Shown here one piece after another: positions 53,618-62,911 of a DNA stretch of 64,000 bases. The stretch lies in assembly GCF_042431545.1 (NCBI RefSeq), contig NZ_JBHLYX010000009.1; one strand, 5' to 3'. The stretch comes from Pseudoalteromonas xiamenensis. Its GTDB lineage: Bacteria > Pseudomonadota > Gammaproteobacteria > Enterobacterales > Alteromonadaceae. Under the pieces are notes generated by a model. The model was not told the origin of the DNA. It searched no databases and saw only the letters and a program-made list of their open reading frames with translations. The position numbers and the translations under genes were made by a program. The first letter of the stretch is position 1. Every line of letters begins with the position of its first letter.

Positions 53618-54666
53618 GATGACTTCTCTTGGTTTGCAAAACGCTCTGCTTCACGTGCTTTTTGCTTTTCTGCACGTTCAATTCGTTCAGCTTCTTCTTT
53701 TTTCTCATACGCTTCGACAATTCGAGCAACGACAGGGTGACGAACAACGTCGTGGGCTTGGAAGAAATTGAAGGATATTTCGTTGACGTCACTTAAGACT
53801 TCTATTGCATGACGGAGGCCAGAACGTGCGCCGCGAGGTAAGTCTACCTGTGTAATGTCACCGGTGATGACCGCTTTTGAATTAAATCCAATACGCGTTA
53901 AGAACATTTTCATTTGTTCTGTTGTCGTGTTTTGGCTTTCATCGAGAATAATAAAGGCATCATTCAGTGTGCGACCACGCATATAAGCCAGTGGTGCAAC
54001 TTCTATTACGTTACGTTCAATTAAACGCTCAACTTTTTCAAAACCGAGCATTTCAAATAACGCGTCGTAAAGCGGGCGCAAGTATGGGTCGATTTTCTGT
54101 GTTAAGTCACCGGGTAAGAAACCCAGTTTTTCACCCGCTTCAACGGCTGGGCGTGTTAACAGAATACGACGAACTTCTTGACGTTCTAACGCGTCCACCG
54201 CAGCGGCAACCGCTAGGTAGGTTTTGCCTGTGCCAGCAGGACCGACTCCGAAGGTGATGTCATGACGCAGAATGTTTGCAACATACTGACTTTGATGTGG
54301 GTTGCGAGGTTTAATTACACCACGACGCGTTTTAATAAAAACTTCTTTATCCCAGACGCTTGGCGCTTCTTGCTCTAAACAGTTGGCTTCAGCAATCGCT
54401 AAATGTACGTCATCCGGCGTGAGTTCTTTTGTTTTGCCTTTGAGCGTTTGAGTTTCGATATATAGCGCTTTAATAACGTCTTCTGCTGCTTTTGATTGAA
54501 CGGGTTGACCCGTTACTTTGAAGGCATTGTCGCGATGCGCGATTTCAACACCTAGGCGGCGTTCAATTTGTTTTAGGTGTTCGTCAAAAGCGCCACACAG
54601 TGAGGCAAGTCGAGCATTGTCGGCGGGTTCGAGAAAAAATTCTAAACTACTTAACTGGTTACTCAA
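53614..54666 (-). CDS. ybeZ: PhoH-like/YbeZ ATPase
   Basis: Protein of 350 residues with Walker A GPAGTGKTYLAV near residue 140, Walker B FIILDESQNTTTEQMKMFLTRIG and the GDITQVDLPRG motif. PhoH-family ATPases act with YbeY in RNA metabolism. The C-terminus is a charged Glu/Lys/Arg coiled coil. It lies 49 bases after miaB with a hairpin in between. Confidence 0.95.
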   Translation of the reverse strand: MSNQLSSLEFFLEPADNARLASLCGAFDEHLKQIERRLGVEIAHRDNAFKVTGQPVQSKAAEDVIKALYIETQTLKGKTKELTPDDVHLAIAEANCLEQEAPSVWDKEVFIKTRRGVIKPRNPHQSQYVANILRHDITFGVGPAGTGKTYLAVAAAVDALERQEVRRILLTRPAVEAGEKLGFLPGDLTQKIDPYLRPLYDALFEMLGFEKVERLIERNVIEVAPLAYMRGRTLNDAFIILDESQNTTTEQMKMFLTRIGFNSKAVITGDITQVDLPRGARSGLRHAIEVLSDVNEISFNFFQAHDVVRHPVVARIVEAYEKKEEAERIERAEKQKAREAERFANQEKSS

Positions 54667-54687
54667 AATAACTTCCTATAACAATTA

Positions 54688-54705
54688 CGCCAGCTTTCGC
54701 TGGCG
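54688..54705 (-). terminator. GAAA-loop hairpin between miaB and ybeZ
   Basis: CGCCAGC / GCTGGCG stem (7 bp) with, on the minus strand, the stable GAAA tetraloop, followed by TAATTGTTA. It may be an intra-operon terminator or processing site downstream of miaB. Confidence 0.5.
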
Positions 54706-54715
54706 CAACAGACAT

Positions 54716-56149
54716 CTACGGTGTGAACGTAGTAACACCGAGTTCATCAGCCTCTGGTTGAGATGGTGCACGGTTCAAAATGGTTGAAGGTGCAACATCC
54801 TTACGCAAATTCATGTCTGATTCTGTACGAATTAATTCGCCACGTAAAGAGTTTGCGAATGCGTCGGTTATCTTCACATCAACAAATTGACCGATAACAG
54901 AGTGTGGGCCAACGAAGTTTACGACGCGATTGTTTTCAGTACGTCCGCGCAGTTCCATCGGATCTTTCTTCGATGGACCTTCAACGAGGATACGTTGTTC
55001 CATACCAACCATTTTTCGGCTTATGTCTTGAGCCATTTGATTGATACGGTCTTGTAATATGTATAAACGCTGTTTCTTTTCGTCTTCTGACACATCATCT
55101 GGTAAATCGGCAGCAGGTGTACCAGGGCGAGCTGAGTAAATAAAGCTAAAGCTCATATCAAAGCCAATGTCGTTAATAAGCTGCATGGTCGCTTCGAAAT
55201 CTTCTTGAGTTTCGCCTGGGAAACCAATGATAAAATCAGATGACATGCTCAAATTTGGACGAATCTTGCGAAGTTTACGAATCGTTGATTTGTACTCAAT
55301 CGCCATGTGGCCGCGTTTCATCAGGTTCAGAATACGATCTGAACCACTTTGCACTGGTAAGTGTAAGTGATCAACCAGCTCAGGAATATCGGCATAGGCA
55401 TCAATGATGTCCTGCGTGAATTCTACTGGATGTGATGTCGTGTAACGAATACGGTCAATACCGTCAATCGCCGCAACATAACGCAGTAAATCTGAGAAAT
55501 GACAGATTTCACCGTCATGCGTGTCACCACGATACGCGTTTACGTTTTGGCCAAGTAAGTTAACTTCACGCACACCTTGTTCAGCAAGTTGAGCAATTTC
55601 AAGTAGCACGTCATCAAGTGGACGGCTCACTTCTTCGCCACGAGTGTACGGTACAACGCAGAATGTACAGTATTTAGAACAGCCTTCCATAATGGAAACA
55701 AACGCCGAAGGACCTTCTGCGCGAGGCTCAGGTAAACGGTCGAACTTTTCGATTTCTGGGAAAGATACGTCAACAACAGAACCTTCATTGTTCTGCACTT
55801 GCTTGATCATTTCAGGCAGTCGGTGCAGCGTTTGTGGACCGAATACGATATCAACAAACGGTGCGCGTTGGCGAATGGTTTCACCTTCTTGAGAGGCTAC
55901 ACAGCCGCCTACACCTATAACAAGATCAGGTTTGTCGTCTTTTAAAAGTTTCCAACGACCTAGCTGATGGAACACTTTCTCTTGCGCTTTTTCACGGATA
56001 GAACACGTATTCAGTAGAATAACATCCGCATCTTCAGCTTCTTCTGTAAGTTGATAACCATTGGTTGCATCAAGGAGATCAGCCATCTTCTGGGAGTCGT
56101 ACTCGTTCATCTGACAACCCCAGGTCTTAATATGCAGTTTTTTACCCAT
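54716..56149 (-). CDS. miaB: MiaB: tRNA-2-methylthio-N6-dimethylallyladenosine synthase
   Basis: Radical-SAM methylthiotransferase of 477 residues. The N-terminal cluster ligands lie in TWGCQMNEYDS, LNTCSIREKA and GVGGCVAS, and the radical-SAM CxxxCxxC in CSKYCTFCVVPYTRGEE near residue 157. A TRAM domain occurs near the C-terminus. It methylthiolates A37 of tRNAs that read UNN codons. First gene of a leftward miaB-ybeZ-ybeY-corC-lnt block, as in E. coli. Confidence 0.98.
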   Translation of the reverse strand: MGKKLHIKTWGCQMNEYDSQKMADLLDATNGYQLTEEAEDADVILLNTCSIREKAQEKVFHQLGRWKLLKDDKPDLVIGVGGCVASQEGETIRQRAPFVDIVFGPQTLHRLPEMIKQVQNNEGSVVDVSFPEIEKFDRLPEPRAEGPSAFVSIMEGCSKYCTFCVVPYTRGEEVSRPLDDVLLEIAQLAEQGVREVNLLGQNVNAYRGDTHDGEICHFSDLLRYVAAIDGIDRIRYTTSHPVEFTQDIIDAYADIPELVDHLHLPVQSGSDRILNLMKRGHMAIEYKSTIRKLRKIRPNLSMSSDFIIGFPGETQEDFEATMQLINDIGFDMSFSFIYSARPGTPAADLPDDVSEDEKKQRLYILQDRINQMAQDISRKMVGMEQRILVEGPSKKDPMELRGRTENNRVVNFVGPHSVIGQFVDVKITDAFANSLRGELIRTESDMNLRKDVAPSTILNRAPSQPEADELGVTTFTP

Positions 56150-56368
56150 TGAAATAATGCCTCGTTTTCAATTCGTCTATCCGCGGAGCTTTCGCCCATA
56201 TGGCAATACGTAAAGGCGCGTATTTTATATGTATCCGAGCGCTTAGCCAAGTATAGATTTTGACTTTACTTATTGGGATCAAACAAGCGTAATTTGTCAC
56301 GGTTAAAGTCTCCCTGTTTGGTTTTTTTTCGTTACAATGTTCACATCACATCAGTTTGGGAAAACATA

Positions 56369-57526
56369 ATGAAAAACAAAGTGGTCATTATTGGTGGAGG
56401 CATGGTTGGCGCTGCTACGGCAGTGGCATTGGCAAAGAAAGGCGCGCAGGTAATTGTGGTCGAGCAATTTCCTATTGACCCCATTGAAACCTTCAATGAT
56501 GCACAGATTGATATTCGAGTCTCTGCAATCAATCGTTTTTCAGAACGTTTACTTGAATCTTTGGGCGCAATGCCCACTCTGAAAGCTTCACGTACAGCTC
56601 CCTATACGCGCTTAACCGCGTTTGAGTCAGGAAAGAACGTGTTGAGTTTTGATCACACAGAAGTGAACACCAGTCATCTAGGCCACATTATTGAGAACAA
56701 ACTTATCCAAGCTAGTCTGTGGAAACAGTTTAAAGGGCTACCTATCACCGTAAAGCACTTTGAGACGCCCGCTCGTAAAATAGAACAAAGTGAATCGGAG
56801 ATTACGTTAACGTATGACCAAGAAGTGCTACAAGCGGATTTGCTGATTGCTGCCGATGGAGGGCGCTCCCATGTCCGACAGCTTGCTGGGATTGGAACCA
56901 CCGGTTGGCAATACTCTCAACACTGTATGGGGGTGTTAATTGAGCTTGACGCGCCTCAACAAACCGAAACTTGGCAACAGTTTAAAGCTTCAGGACCTGT
57001 CGCGCTTCTTCCTATGTCAGCACCATTTGCCAATTTAATTTGGTATGACAATGGTAATAAATTGAAACTACTCAGCCAGCTTTCACCGGAACAATTAAAA
57101 ATGGAAATTAAAGCGCATTTTCCTACCTTGCCTGGTGATTTTAAGGTGCTCAACTCAGCTGTATTCCCACTCGCTCGTCAACATGCAAACCACTATGTGA
57201 AAGGTCGAGTTGTGCTTGTCGGTGATGCCGCTCATACGATTAATCCTTTAGCGGGGCAGGGGGTTAATTTGGGCTTTAAAGACGTTGCTGCGTTAGTGGA
57301 TGCTGTTAGCCTTGATGATGTGGGTGAGTGTGGTGCATTAAAGACATATGAGCGTATGCGACGTAAAGACAATTTACTGATGATGTCGACGATGGACGCG
57401 TGTTATTTCGGTTTTTCAAATGATATAGAGCCTCTGCGTATCGCACGTGAGTTTATATTAAAAATGGCAAATAACGCGGGCCCTATAAAAGCACAAGTTT
57501 TAAAACACGCCATGGGAGACGCATAA
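56369..57526 (+). CDS. UbiF/UbiH-family FAD-dependent ubiquinone hydroxylase
   Basis: Flavoprotein monooxygenase of 385 residues from the ATG at 56369. An upstream in-frame GTG at 56273 lacks a ribosome-binding site. FAD motifs are IIGGGMVGAATAVALAKKG (residues 6-24), ADGGRSHVR near 172, and GDAAHTINPLAGQGVNLGFKD near 286. Enzymes of this family hydroxylate the ubiquinone ring; the position opposite miaB and near the Met-Leu-Gln tRNA operon matches E. coli ubiF (C6 hydroxylase), so UbiF is the most likely identity, but UbiH and UbiI share these motifs. Confidence 0.85.
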   Translation: MKNKVVIIGGGMVGAATAVALAKKGAQVIVVEQFPIDPIETFNDAQIDIRVSAINRFSERLLESLGAMPTLKASRTAPYTRLTAFESGKNVLSFDHTEVNTSHLGHIIENKLIQASLWKQFKGLPITVKHFETPARKIEQSESEITLTYDQEVLQADLLIAADGGRSHVRQLAGIGTTGWQYSQHCMGVLIELDAPQQTETWQQFKASGPVALLPMSAPFANLIWYDNGNKLKLLSQLSPEQLKMEIKAHFPTLPGDFKVLNSAVFPLARQHANHYVKGRVVLVGDAAHTINPLAGQGVNLGFKDVAALVDAVSLDDVGECGALKTYERMRRKDNLLMMSTMDACYFGFSNDIEPLRIAREFILKMANNAGPIKAQVLKHAMGDA

Positions 57527-57815
57527 TATTTAAACTGAGATAAAGCTATTTTTTAATCTGAGTGTCATATTTTTGTGTTTTAAAAAATAACTATTCTGGT
57601 TTTTACATTTTTTGTTGATAATTAATGTGTTAAATCGGAAATTCTTCATAAAATTTTGTTAAAGTTTATAGGCTTTTTGACGATAATTGGTTACGCTTGG
57701 TGACAATCTACGATTGTGGAGATTTCTAATTGGCAAGGAATGTTATTAGAAATAGGAAGTCACTTGCTGGCTTTTAAGTATGGGACATACCAATTAAAAT
57801 AAGTCTGATAAAAAT

Positions 57816-60800
57816 ATGCCTTATACACAAATCTCAGATCAATATATTAAAACGTCTTTTCTCGCTTCCAACTACACTCTTCTTGAGAAAATTGGTGAAG
57901 GTGGTTTCGGCAAAGTATATAAAGCAAAACAACTGAACACAGACCAATTCGTTGCTATTAAATTTCTCGCGATTCAACCTTACAGTGAAGAAGAATCAAA
58001 ACAACGCTATATCGAGCGATTCAAACGAGAGACGATGCTTAGCAGCAAATTGCACCACCCAAATATTGTGCGCTTGCTCGACCAAGGCCAGTGTAATGAA
58101 AATCTGCTTTACGCTGTATTTGAATACGTTGATGGCCAGTCGTTGAGGACCTTTTTAACATCTAATGGTCCTATGTCCCCATTGGATGCTCAAGATATTA
58201 TGTTGCAGTTGCTCGATGCGCTTATTCACGCGCACCAGCACGGTATTATCCATCGCGACATTAAACCTGCCAATATCATGTTGAGTAAAGGGGGAGCGCG
58301 AACTCACGCCAAAATATTGGACTTCGGTATAGGTACGCTTACTCAAGATAGTCGCCATCAGGAATTTAATACATTAACACTGACTCAAGAAACGCTTGGC
58401 ACCCCTTCTTACAGTGCGCCAGAGCAACTACGCGGAGAACCGGCTACAGAAAGTACAGACCTATATGTGTGGGGCTTATTGTTTTTAGAGTGTTTAACTG
58501 GCATCCCAGCAGTCAGCGGTTCAAGTTTAGCGTCTATCTATCATAAGCAACTTAGCGACGCACAAGTGCCTGTTCCCCAAGCCTTGTTGGGGCATCCAAT
58601 CGCAGGACTACTTAGACGAGTACTACATAAAAACCCCAACGATAGGGTGATCACCGGTGAGGAAGCCTATCAAGAACTAACGCGCATGAATATGGCGAAT
58701 TTGGTCGGGGCATTGGGCACGTTCAGAGCGGTAAATGTACCCAACGAGTCTACGGTCATTTTGCGTGATGATGAGCCAAACTATCCGCTGCATTCTGACT
58801 ACACGTTTTTTACGGAGCGCAAGCAAATTACGGTGCTTGCTGTTCGCTTTAGCATTGCGTTAATTCCCGGAAGTGACAGCGACCTCGACGTGCTCGATGC
58901 CTTATTTAAGTCCCACCGTGGGCATTGTTTAGATATAGCGACCCGTTTTGGGGCATACCATGTCGGCAGTTTGGGCGATACGAGTTTATTTTATTTTGGT
59001 TACCCAACCGCAAGTGACAACGATACACGCCTGTGTGCCCGTACCGCGCTTGAGGTGATGAGTGATTTGGCAAAACGTAACGCATTAGTGAAAGATAGCC
59101 AAGGCGCCGAATTAAGCATGCACGCGGGTATTCATAGCGGCATTTTTACGACTTACGCGAATAGTACACCTGAGGGGCATATCGCCAATGCTGCGTTGGC
59201 ATTAGCTAGACAAGCCGAGAACAACCAAATCTTGTGTAGCCGCGAGGCAAGGAATTTGCTTGAGCCTTACACTGAATTTGACGCGCACGACGACTTACAA
59301 TTAGGACTGACATCGGCGACGGATCCTGTGTTTAACCTAGTTGGTGAGCGTAGAATTGAAGCGTTTGGATTTATGCGCGGCACGCGTAATAACCATGAGT
59401 TGATTGGTCGTGATGTTGAACTTGAGCAAACGTTATCGATGTTCAAAGGTTTAAGTCAAAGCAGCAACATTGCGCATATTTTTGGGGAAGCTGGAATTGG
59501 CAAGTCGCGATTATTACAAGAGATCCGTAAAAATGCCTCAGGCTATCAACACCTCGTGGCACAGTGTTTACCAGAACACCAAAACAACGCACTTTATCCT
59601 ATTTTAAATTTAGTACGCTATCTCTATAACACGCCCCAATTAAGCAGTGAAAAAGCAATCGCGTTGTTTAGCGACATTTTAGCCGAGAATACGCCAAGCT
59701 TAGACGTAGAAAACGCATTACCAATTTTAATGATCTGGTTAAATATTGAATTTGGAGAAGAGCTAACAGCCTCGACCCTAGCGCCAGATCAACAAAAGTC
59801 GATTCTATTTACTAGTTTAACGGCATTGTTATCGAGTAAATATCACAGCATCAGCGAGAAAAAGCTGTATATCGTTGAGGATATACACTGGGCCGACACC
59901 ACGACATTAGAATTTGTTCAACACTTCGCGAAAACGCTCAAGCAAGGCGATGTACTTCTCAGTACTTCGCGCCAAGCGCTGCCAAGTCAACTAAACGACT
60001 TGACGCTTTTAGAAGTCGGTCTGAAAAAACTGACTGAGCAAGCCACGGAAGACTTTATCGTTAAATTATTTGATGAACGGCGTGTTGCTCGCAATGTACT
60101 CGATGTACTTATAAACCGCACAGATGGTATACCGCTGTTTATCGAAGAATTGGTAGACATGATTAAACAAAAAGAGTTAGTCAGTGTAATAGCGGGGGAA
60201 ATTAACTTTGCTAGCCCAGACAAACTTGAGCAAGTCCCGTCAAGCCTACGCGAATCATTACAGCAAAAGCTTGATAGCCTCGTTTATGCCAAAGAAACGG
60301 CACAGCTTGCCGCAACCATAGGCCGAGAGTTCGAATACGATTTACTCGTCGCCGCATCGTCACTCAGTGAAAACCAGATTCAAAATGATTTGAATGAATT
60401 GGTATCTAAAGACTTAATTGTTCATCAGCGTCATGTCAGCAACGACAGCTATATATTCAAACACGCGTTGGTAAGAGATGCCGCCTACGACAGTATGGTA
60501 AGTGAAGATAAAATTCATACTCATATAAACATCGCAGGCACACTATGCTCGCTCAAAAAGCTTCCACTGCAAGACAGACATTTATCCGCGGGGTGGCATT
60601 TTGTGCAAGCGAAGGAACCAATACGCGCGCTTGATTCGTACAATTCGGTGCTGAAGTTTTACGTAAGTCACTCTTTGAACTCGAAGACGAATGAGGTTTA
60701 CAGTATCGTAAAAGGAATTGCAGACGAGTTTCCTAACCAGGTAGAGCTGAGTCCTTCATATCTTGAGTCGCTCACATTTGTATTAACGGCATACATGTCG

Positions 60801-61895
60801 TTATACGGATATGCTGGTCTAGAAACGATAGCACTTGCAAGCGACATTCAAAAATCCTTAGATAAAATTGAAGTCAGTAGACAGCAAGAAGAGCATATTT
60901 TAAACGTACTTGAACAAGTACAATGGGCACAATTTTTAGCTTTTCACTATAGTTCACAGAGAAAAGCAGCCCGAGAATTAGGCGAAATTATATTAGCAGA
61001 TTGTCAGAATAATCTCCCAAAAACATGCTGTACTCTTGTTCATTTGGCCCAAGCATATGCCTTTGATGGGGATTATCTGCAATCAAAAGAAGCATATGAC
61101 GTAGTCGTTAATAACGCGACACGTATTGAAAATATACCAGATGTGGTAACTAAATTTGGCTCAGAGCCTTATTCCCAAGGCTTAACGATGTGTTCAATTG
61201 TTGAATTAATGATTGGAAACATTAAGCAATCGTTTTGTCGTGCAGAATTGGGTCTAACGGTTTCGCTGCATTCAAAGCATGATATTTCGATAACCTTTGC
61301 CTATATCTTTATTGCACTCCACTATTTCTGCCTAAATGACAAATATGGCGTCTTAGAAACGTATCAACGATACAGTAAAGATGTAGAGCATGATGTATGG
61401 GCAAAAGCATTTTTGGACATACTGCATGACTGGGCAAATAACCAATACGACACGGCGCTCTCAATTAGAAAGGCAATGTTAGAAAGCGGGCAATCTTTCG
61501 CGTTGGGTGTCTATGAGACTTCCATCGCTGACACGTTGATTACGCGTGGCGAATTTGAAAAAGCTAGAGTCTTAATGGAAGACGCGATAGCACGAGTTGA
61601 ATCGTTAGATGAAGTCTATGCTGTACCGCTCCTAAAGCGATATTTAGCTAAATCGATCGCACTTGAAGGGCATGACCCAGCGCTTGCGGAAGCTCTTTAT
61701 GTTCAGGCTGCGATGCAAGCTCAAGAACAGCAAGCAACATTTAAAGAGTTTAATTGTGTTATTGAACTTGTTGAGTTTTTCCCTACTCAGAACCGCTTAG
61801 CTCGTCTTGGGGAGTTATATGAAAAACTCAAAGATGAAAGTGCAAGTTATTATTTCGAGAAAGCAAAAGGGTTATTGGAAAGTCGATGTATATGA
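57816..61895 (+). CDS. Ser/Thr kinase - cyclase-homology - AAA ATPase fusion (TOMM kinase/cyclase type)
   Basis: Protein of 1359 residues. Residues 20-285 are a complete Ser/Thr protein kinase: GEGGFG loop at 28, Lys49, HRDIKPAN with Asp148, DFG with Asp169, and GTPSYSAPE. Residues ~330-510 are a class III cyclase homology domain in which the first metal-binding position is replaced (LAVRFSI instead of FADI), so it is probably inactive as a cyclase. Residues ~530-900 are a STAND-type AAA ATPase (Walker A GEAGIGKSR near 558, Walker B LYIVEDIHWAD near 685). The rest is helical with TPR-like repeats. Length and domain order match the family described as TOMM-system kinase/cyclase fusion. The stop overlaps the next gene by 4 bases. 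Confidence 0.88.
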   Translation: MPYTQISDQYIKTSFLASNYTLLEKIGEGGFGKVYKAKQLNTDQFVAIKFLAIQPYSEEESKQRYIERFKRETMLSSKLHHPNIVRLLDQGQCNENLLYAVFEYVDGQSLRTFLTSNGPMSPLDAQDIMLQLLDALIHAHQHGIIHRDIKPANIMLSKGGARTHAKILDFGIGTLTQDSRHQEFNTLTLTQETLGTPSYSAPEQLRGEPATESTDLYVWGLLFLECLTGIPAVSGSSLASIYHKQLSDAQVPVPQALLGHPIAGLLRRVLHKNPNDRVITGEEAYQELTRMNMANLVGALGTFRAVNVPNESTVILRDDEPNYPLHSDYTFFTERKQITVLAVRFSIALIPGSDSDLDVLDALFKSHRGHCLDIATRFGAYHVGSLGDTSLFYFGYPTASDNDTRLCARTALEVMSDLAKRNALVKDSQGAELSMHAGIHSGIFTTYANSTPEGHIANAALALARQAENNQILCSREARNLLEPYTEFDAHDDLQLGLTSATDPVFNLVGERRIEAFGFMRGTRNNHELIGRDVELEQTLSMFKGLSQSSNIAHIFGEAGIGKSRLLQEIRKNASGYQHLVAQCLPEHQNNALYPILNLVRYLYNTPQLSSEKAIALFSDILAENTPSLDVENALPILMIWLNIEFGEELTASTLAPDQQKSILFTSLTALLSSKYHSISEKKLYIVEDIHWADTTTLEFVQHFAKTLKQGDVLLSTSRQALPSQLNDLTLLEVGLKKLTEQATEDFIVKLFDERRVARNVLDVLINRTDGIPLFIEELVDMIKQKELVSVIAGEINFASPDKLEQVPSSLRESLQQKLDSLVYAKETAQLAATIGREFEYDLLVAASSLSENQIQNDLNELVSKDLIVHQRHVSNDSYIFKHALVRDAAYDSMVSEDKIHTHINIAGTLCSLKKLPLQDRHLSAGWHFVQAKEPIRALDSYNSVLKFYVSHSLNSKTNEVYSIVKGIADEFPNQVELSPSYLESLTFVLTAYMSLYGYAGLETIALASDIQKSLDKIEVSRQQEEHILNVLEQVQWAQFLAFHYSSQRKAARELGEIILADCQNNLPKTCCTLVHLAQAYAFDGDYLQSKEAYDVVVNNATRIENIPDVVTKFGSEPYSQGLTMCSIVELMIGNIKQSFCRAELGLTVSLHSKHDISITFAYIFIALHYFCLNDKYGVLETYQRYSKDVEHDVWAKAFLDILHDWANNQYDTALSIRKAMLESGQSFALGVYETSIADTLITRGEFEKARVLMEDAIARVESLDEVYAVPLLKRYLAKSIALEGHDPALAEALYVQAAMQAQEQQATFKEFNCVIELVEFFPTQNRLARLGELYEKLKDESASYYFEKAKGLLESRCI

Positions 61896-62644
61896 GTATT
61901 GAAAATAAACTCTTTCAGCAGTTCCACGATGAAGGATATGTTGTTTTTAAAAATGCGCTGAATGCTGACCTGTTAAATAAATTAAATCAACAGTGTGAGC
62001 AGCTCACTGATCTTTATATGGAAAAGTATTCAAATATTGTAAGTTGTTCCAGCCGCTCGCTGAGAGAAACGAAGGACTTCAAACTGCTCGACTTTTTTAA
62101 TAATAATAGAAATTACTGCCCTCGGGCGAATCGTAAAGATATTGATTTAGATGTAATCAAAAATCTGTTCTATGAAACGAGGTTTTATAGTTTTGCCAAG
62201 AAAGTGCTCAGTAGCGAGGATGAACTCGTTTTATTCCAAGAATACTCGATCCGTTCAGTAGTACCTCATTCATTCAGTGAAAACATTACAGGATGGCATC
62301 AAGACGCCTCTGATAAAAATCCAGATTTGGAGATGGTTATCTTTTGGGCGCCCATTTCAGGGGCTGAAACCGGAGGATTGAAAATCATTCCAAAATCGCA
62401 TCGTATAGGTGCTGTTGAACATTCAGATACGCCACCATTTTATCATGTTAAAAATGCAATCCTTGATAACTATTTAGACGGTGAGATTTCGTTGGATTTG
62501 GAGCCGGGTGATTGTGTGATGTTCCACCATCATATGTTCCATACCGCGAGGGCAAACTTATCAAACAAAATTCGGTGGTCAATTGACTTTCGTTATCAAA
62601 CCCTATCGCAATTTGAGAGAAAGCGAGTAGGATTAATTTTATGA
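61892..62644 (+). CDS. Phytanoyl-CoA dioxygenase-family Fe(II)/2-oxoglutarate oxygenase
   Basis: Protein of 250 residues from the ATG at 61892 (4-base overlap with the kinase stop; ATG 61886 adds two residues). Iron ligands His136 and Asp138 occur in GWHQDASD, and the distal His (probably His217) lies in HHHMFHTARANLS. Arg228 in NKIRWSIDFRY fits the 2-oxoglutarate-binding position. A double-stranded beta-helix with GAETGGLKIIPKSHR supports the PhyH family. Such enzymes hydroxylate small molecules or amino acid side chains. Being sandwiched between a kinase/cyclase fusion and a 71-residue peptide, it may hydroxylate that peptide; a small-molecule substrate is equally open. Confidence 0.85.
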   Translation: MSIENKLFQQFHDEGYVVFKNALNADLLNKLNQQCEQLTDLYMEKYSNIVSCSSRSLRETKDFKLLDFFNNNRNYCPRANRKDIDLDVIKNLFYETRFYSFAKKVLSSEDELVLFQEYSIRSVVPHSFSENITGWHQDASDKNPDLEMVIFWAPISGAETGGLKIIPKSHRIGAVEHSDTPPFYHVKNAILDNYLDGEISLDLEPGDCVMFHHHMFHTARANLSNKIRWSIDFRYQTLSQFERKRVGLIL

Positions 62645-62660
62645 AAAAGAAGGAAAAATC

Positions 62661-62876
62661 ATGTCATATACACAAGGCTTTTTGAGTTTCGTTTTTCACT
62701 ATGCGACAAACGCGGATATTAGAGAAGATTTCCGTTCAGCGCCTGACGCTACTATGGCTCAATTTGGTCTAACAGCAGACGAAATGAACGCGTTTAAAAC
62801 ATCAGACGAGGCTAAAATTGCTAACTTCATTAAGGAAGATTTCAAGTCTAAGGTTGATATCGTAACACCTTACTAA
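62661..62876 (+). CDS. 71-residue peptide, possible modified-peptide precursor
   Basis: Protein of 71 residues with a good ribosome-binding site (AAGGAA, about 7 bases upstream), 16 bases after the oxygenase. The middle, DFRSAPDATMAQFGLTADEMNAF, resembles the small LigA-type helical domain that also occurs as leader-like sequence in peptide natural-product systems. The C-terminal tail KSKVDIVTPY would be the candidate core. There is no Cys at all and only one Ser and one Thr in the last ten residues, so azole formation is unlikely. I cannot assign a family with certainty. It could also be a carrier or regulatory protein. Confidence 0.75.
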   Translation: MSYTQGFLSFVFHYATNADIREDFRSAPDATMAQFGLTADEMNAFKTSDEAKIANFIKEDFKSKVDIVTPY

Positions 62877-62884
62877 TCGTACCT

Positions 62885-62911
62885 AGCCACTTCTTACTCA
62901 TTGAAGTGGCT
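62885..62911 (+). terminator. Terminator after the kinase-oxygenase-peptide unit
   Basis: AGCCACTTC (62885-62893) and GAAGTGGCT (62903-62911) form a perfect 9-bp stem with a 9-base loop, followed by TTGTTAT. It lies 8 bases after the peptide stop and closes the three-gene unit. Confidence 0.8.

Noticed and set aside
57541..57600. TTTTTTAA / TTAAAAAA repeat after the ubiF-like gene
   Set aside because: A purely A/T pairing in an AT-rich stretch has too little stability to be called a terminator.
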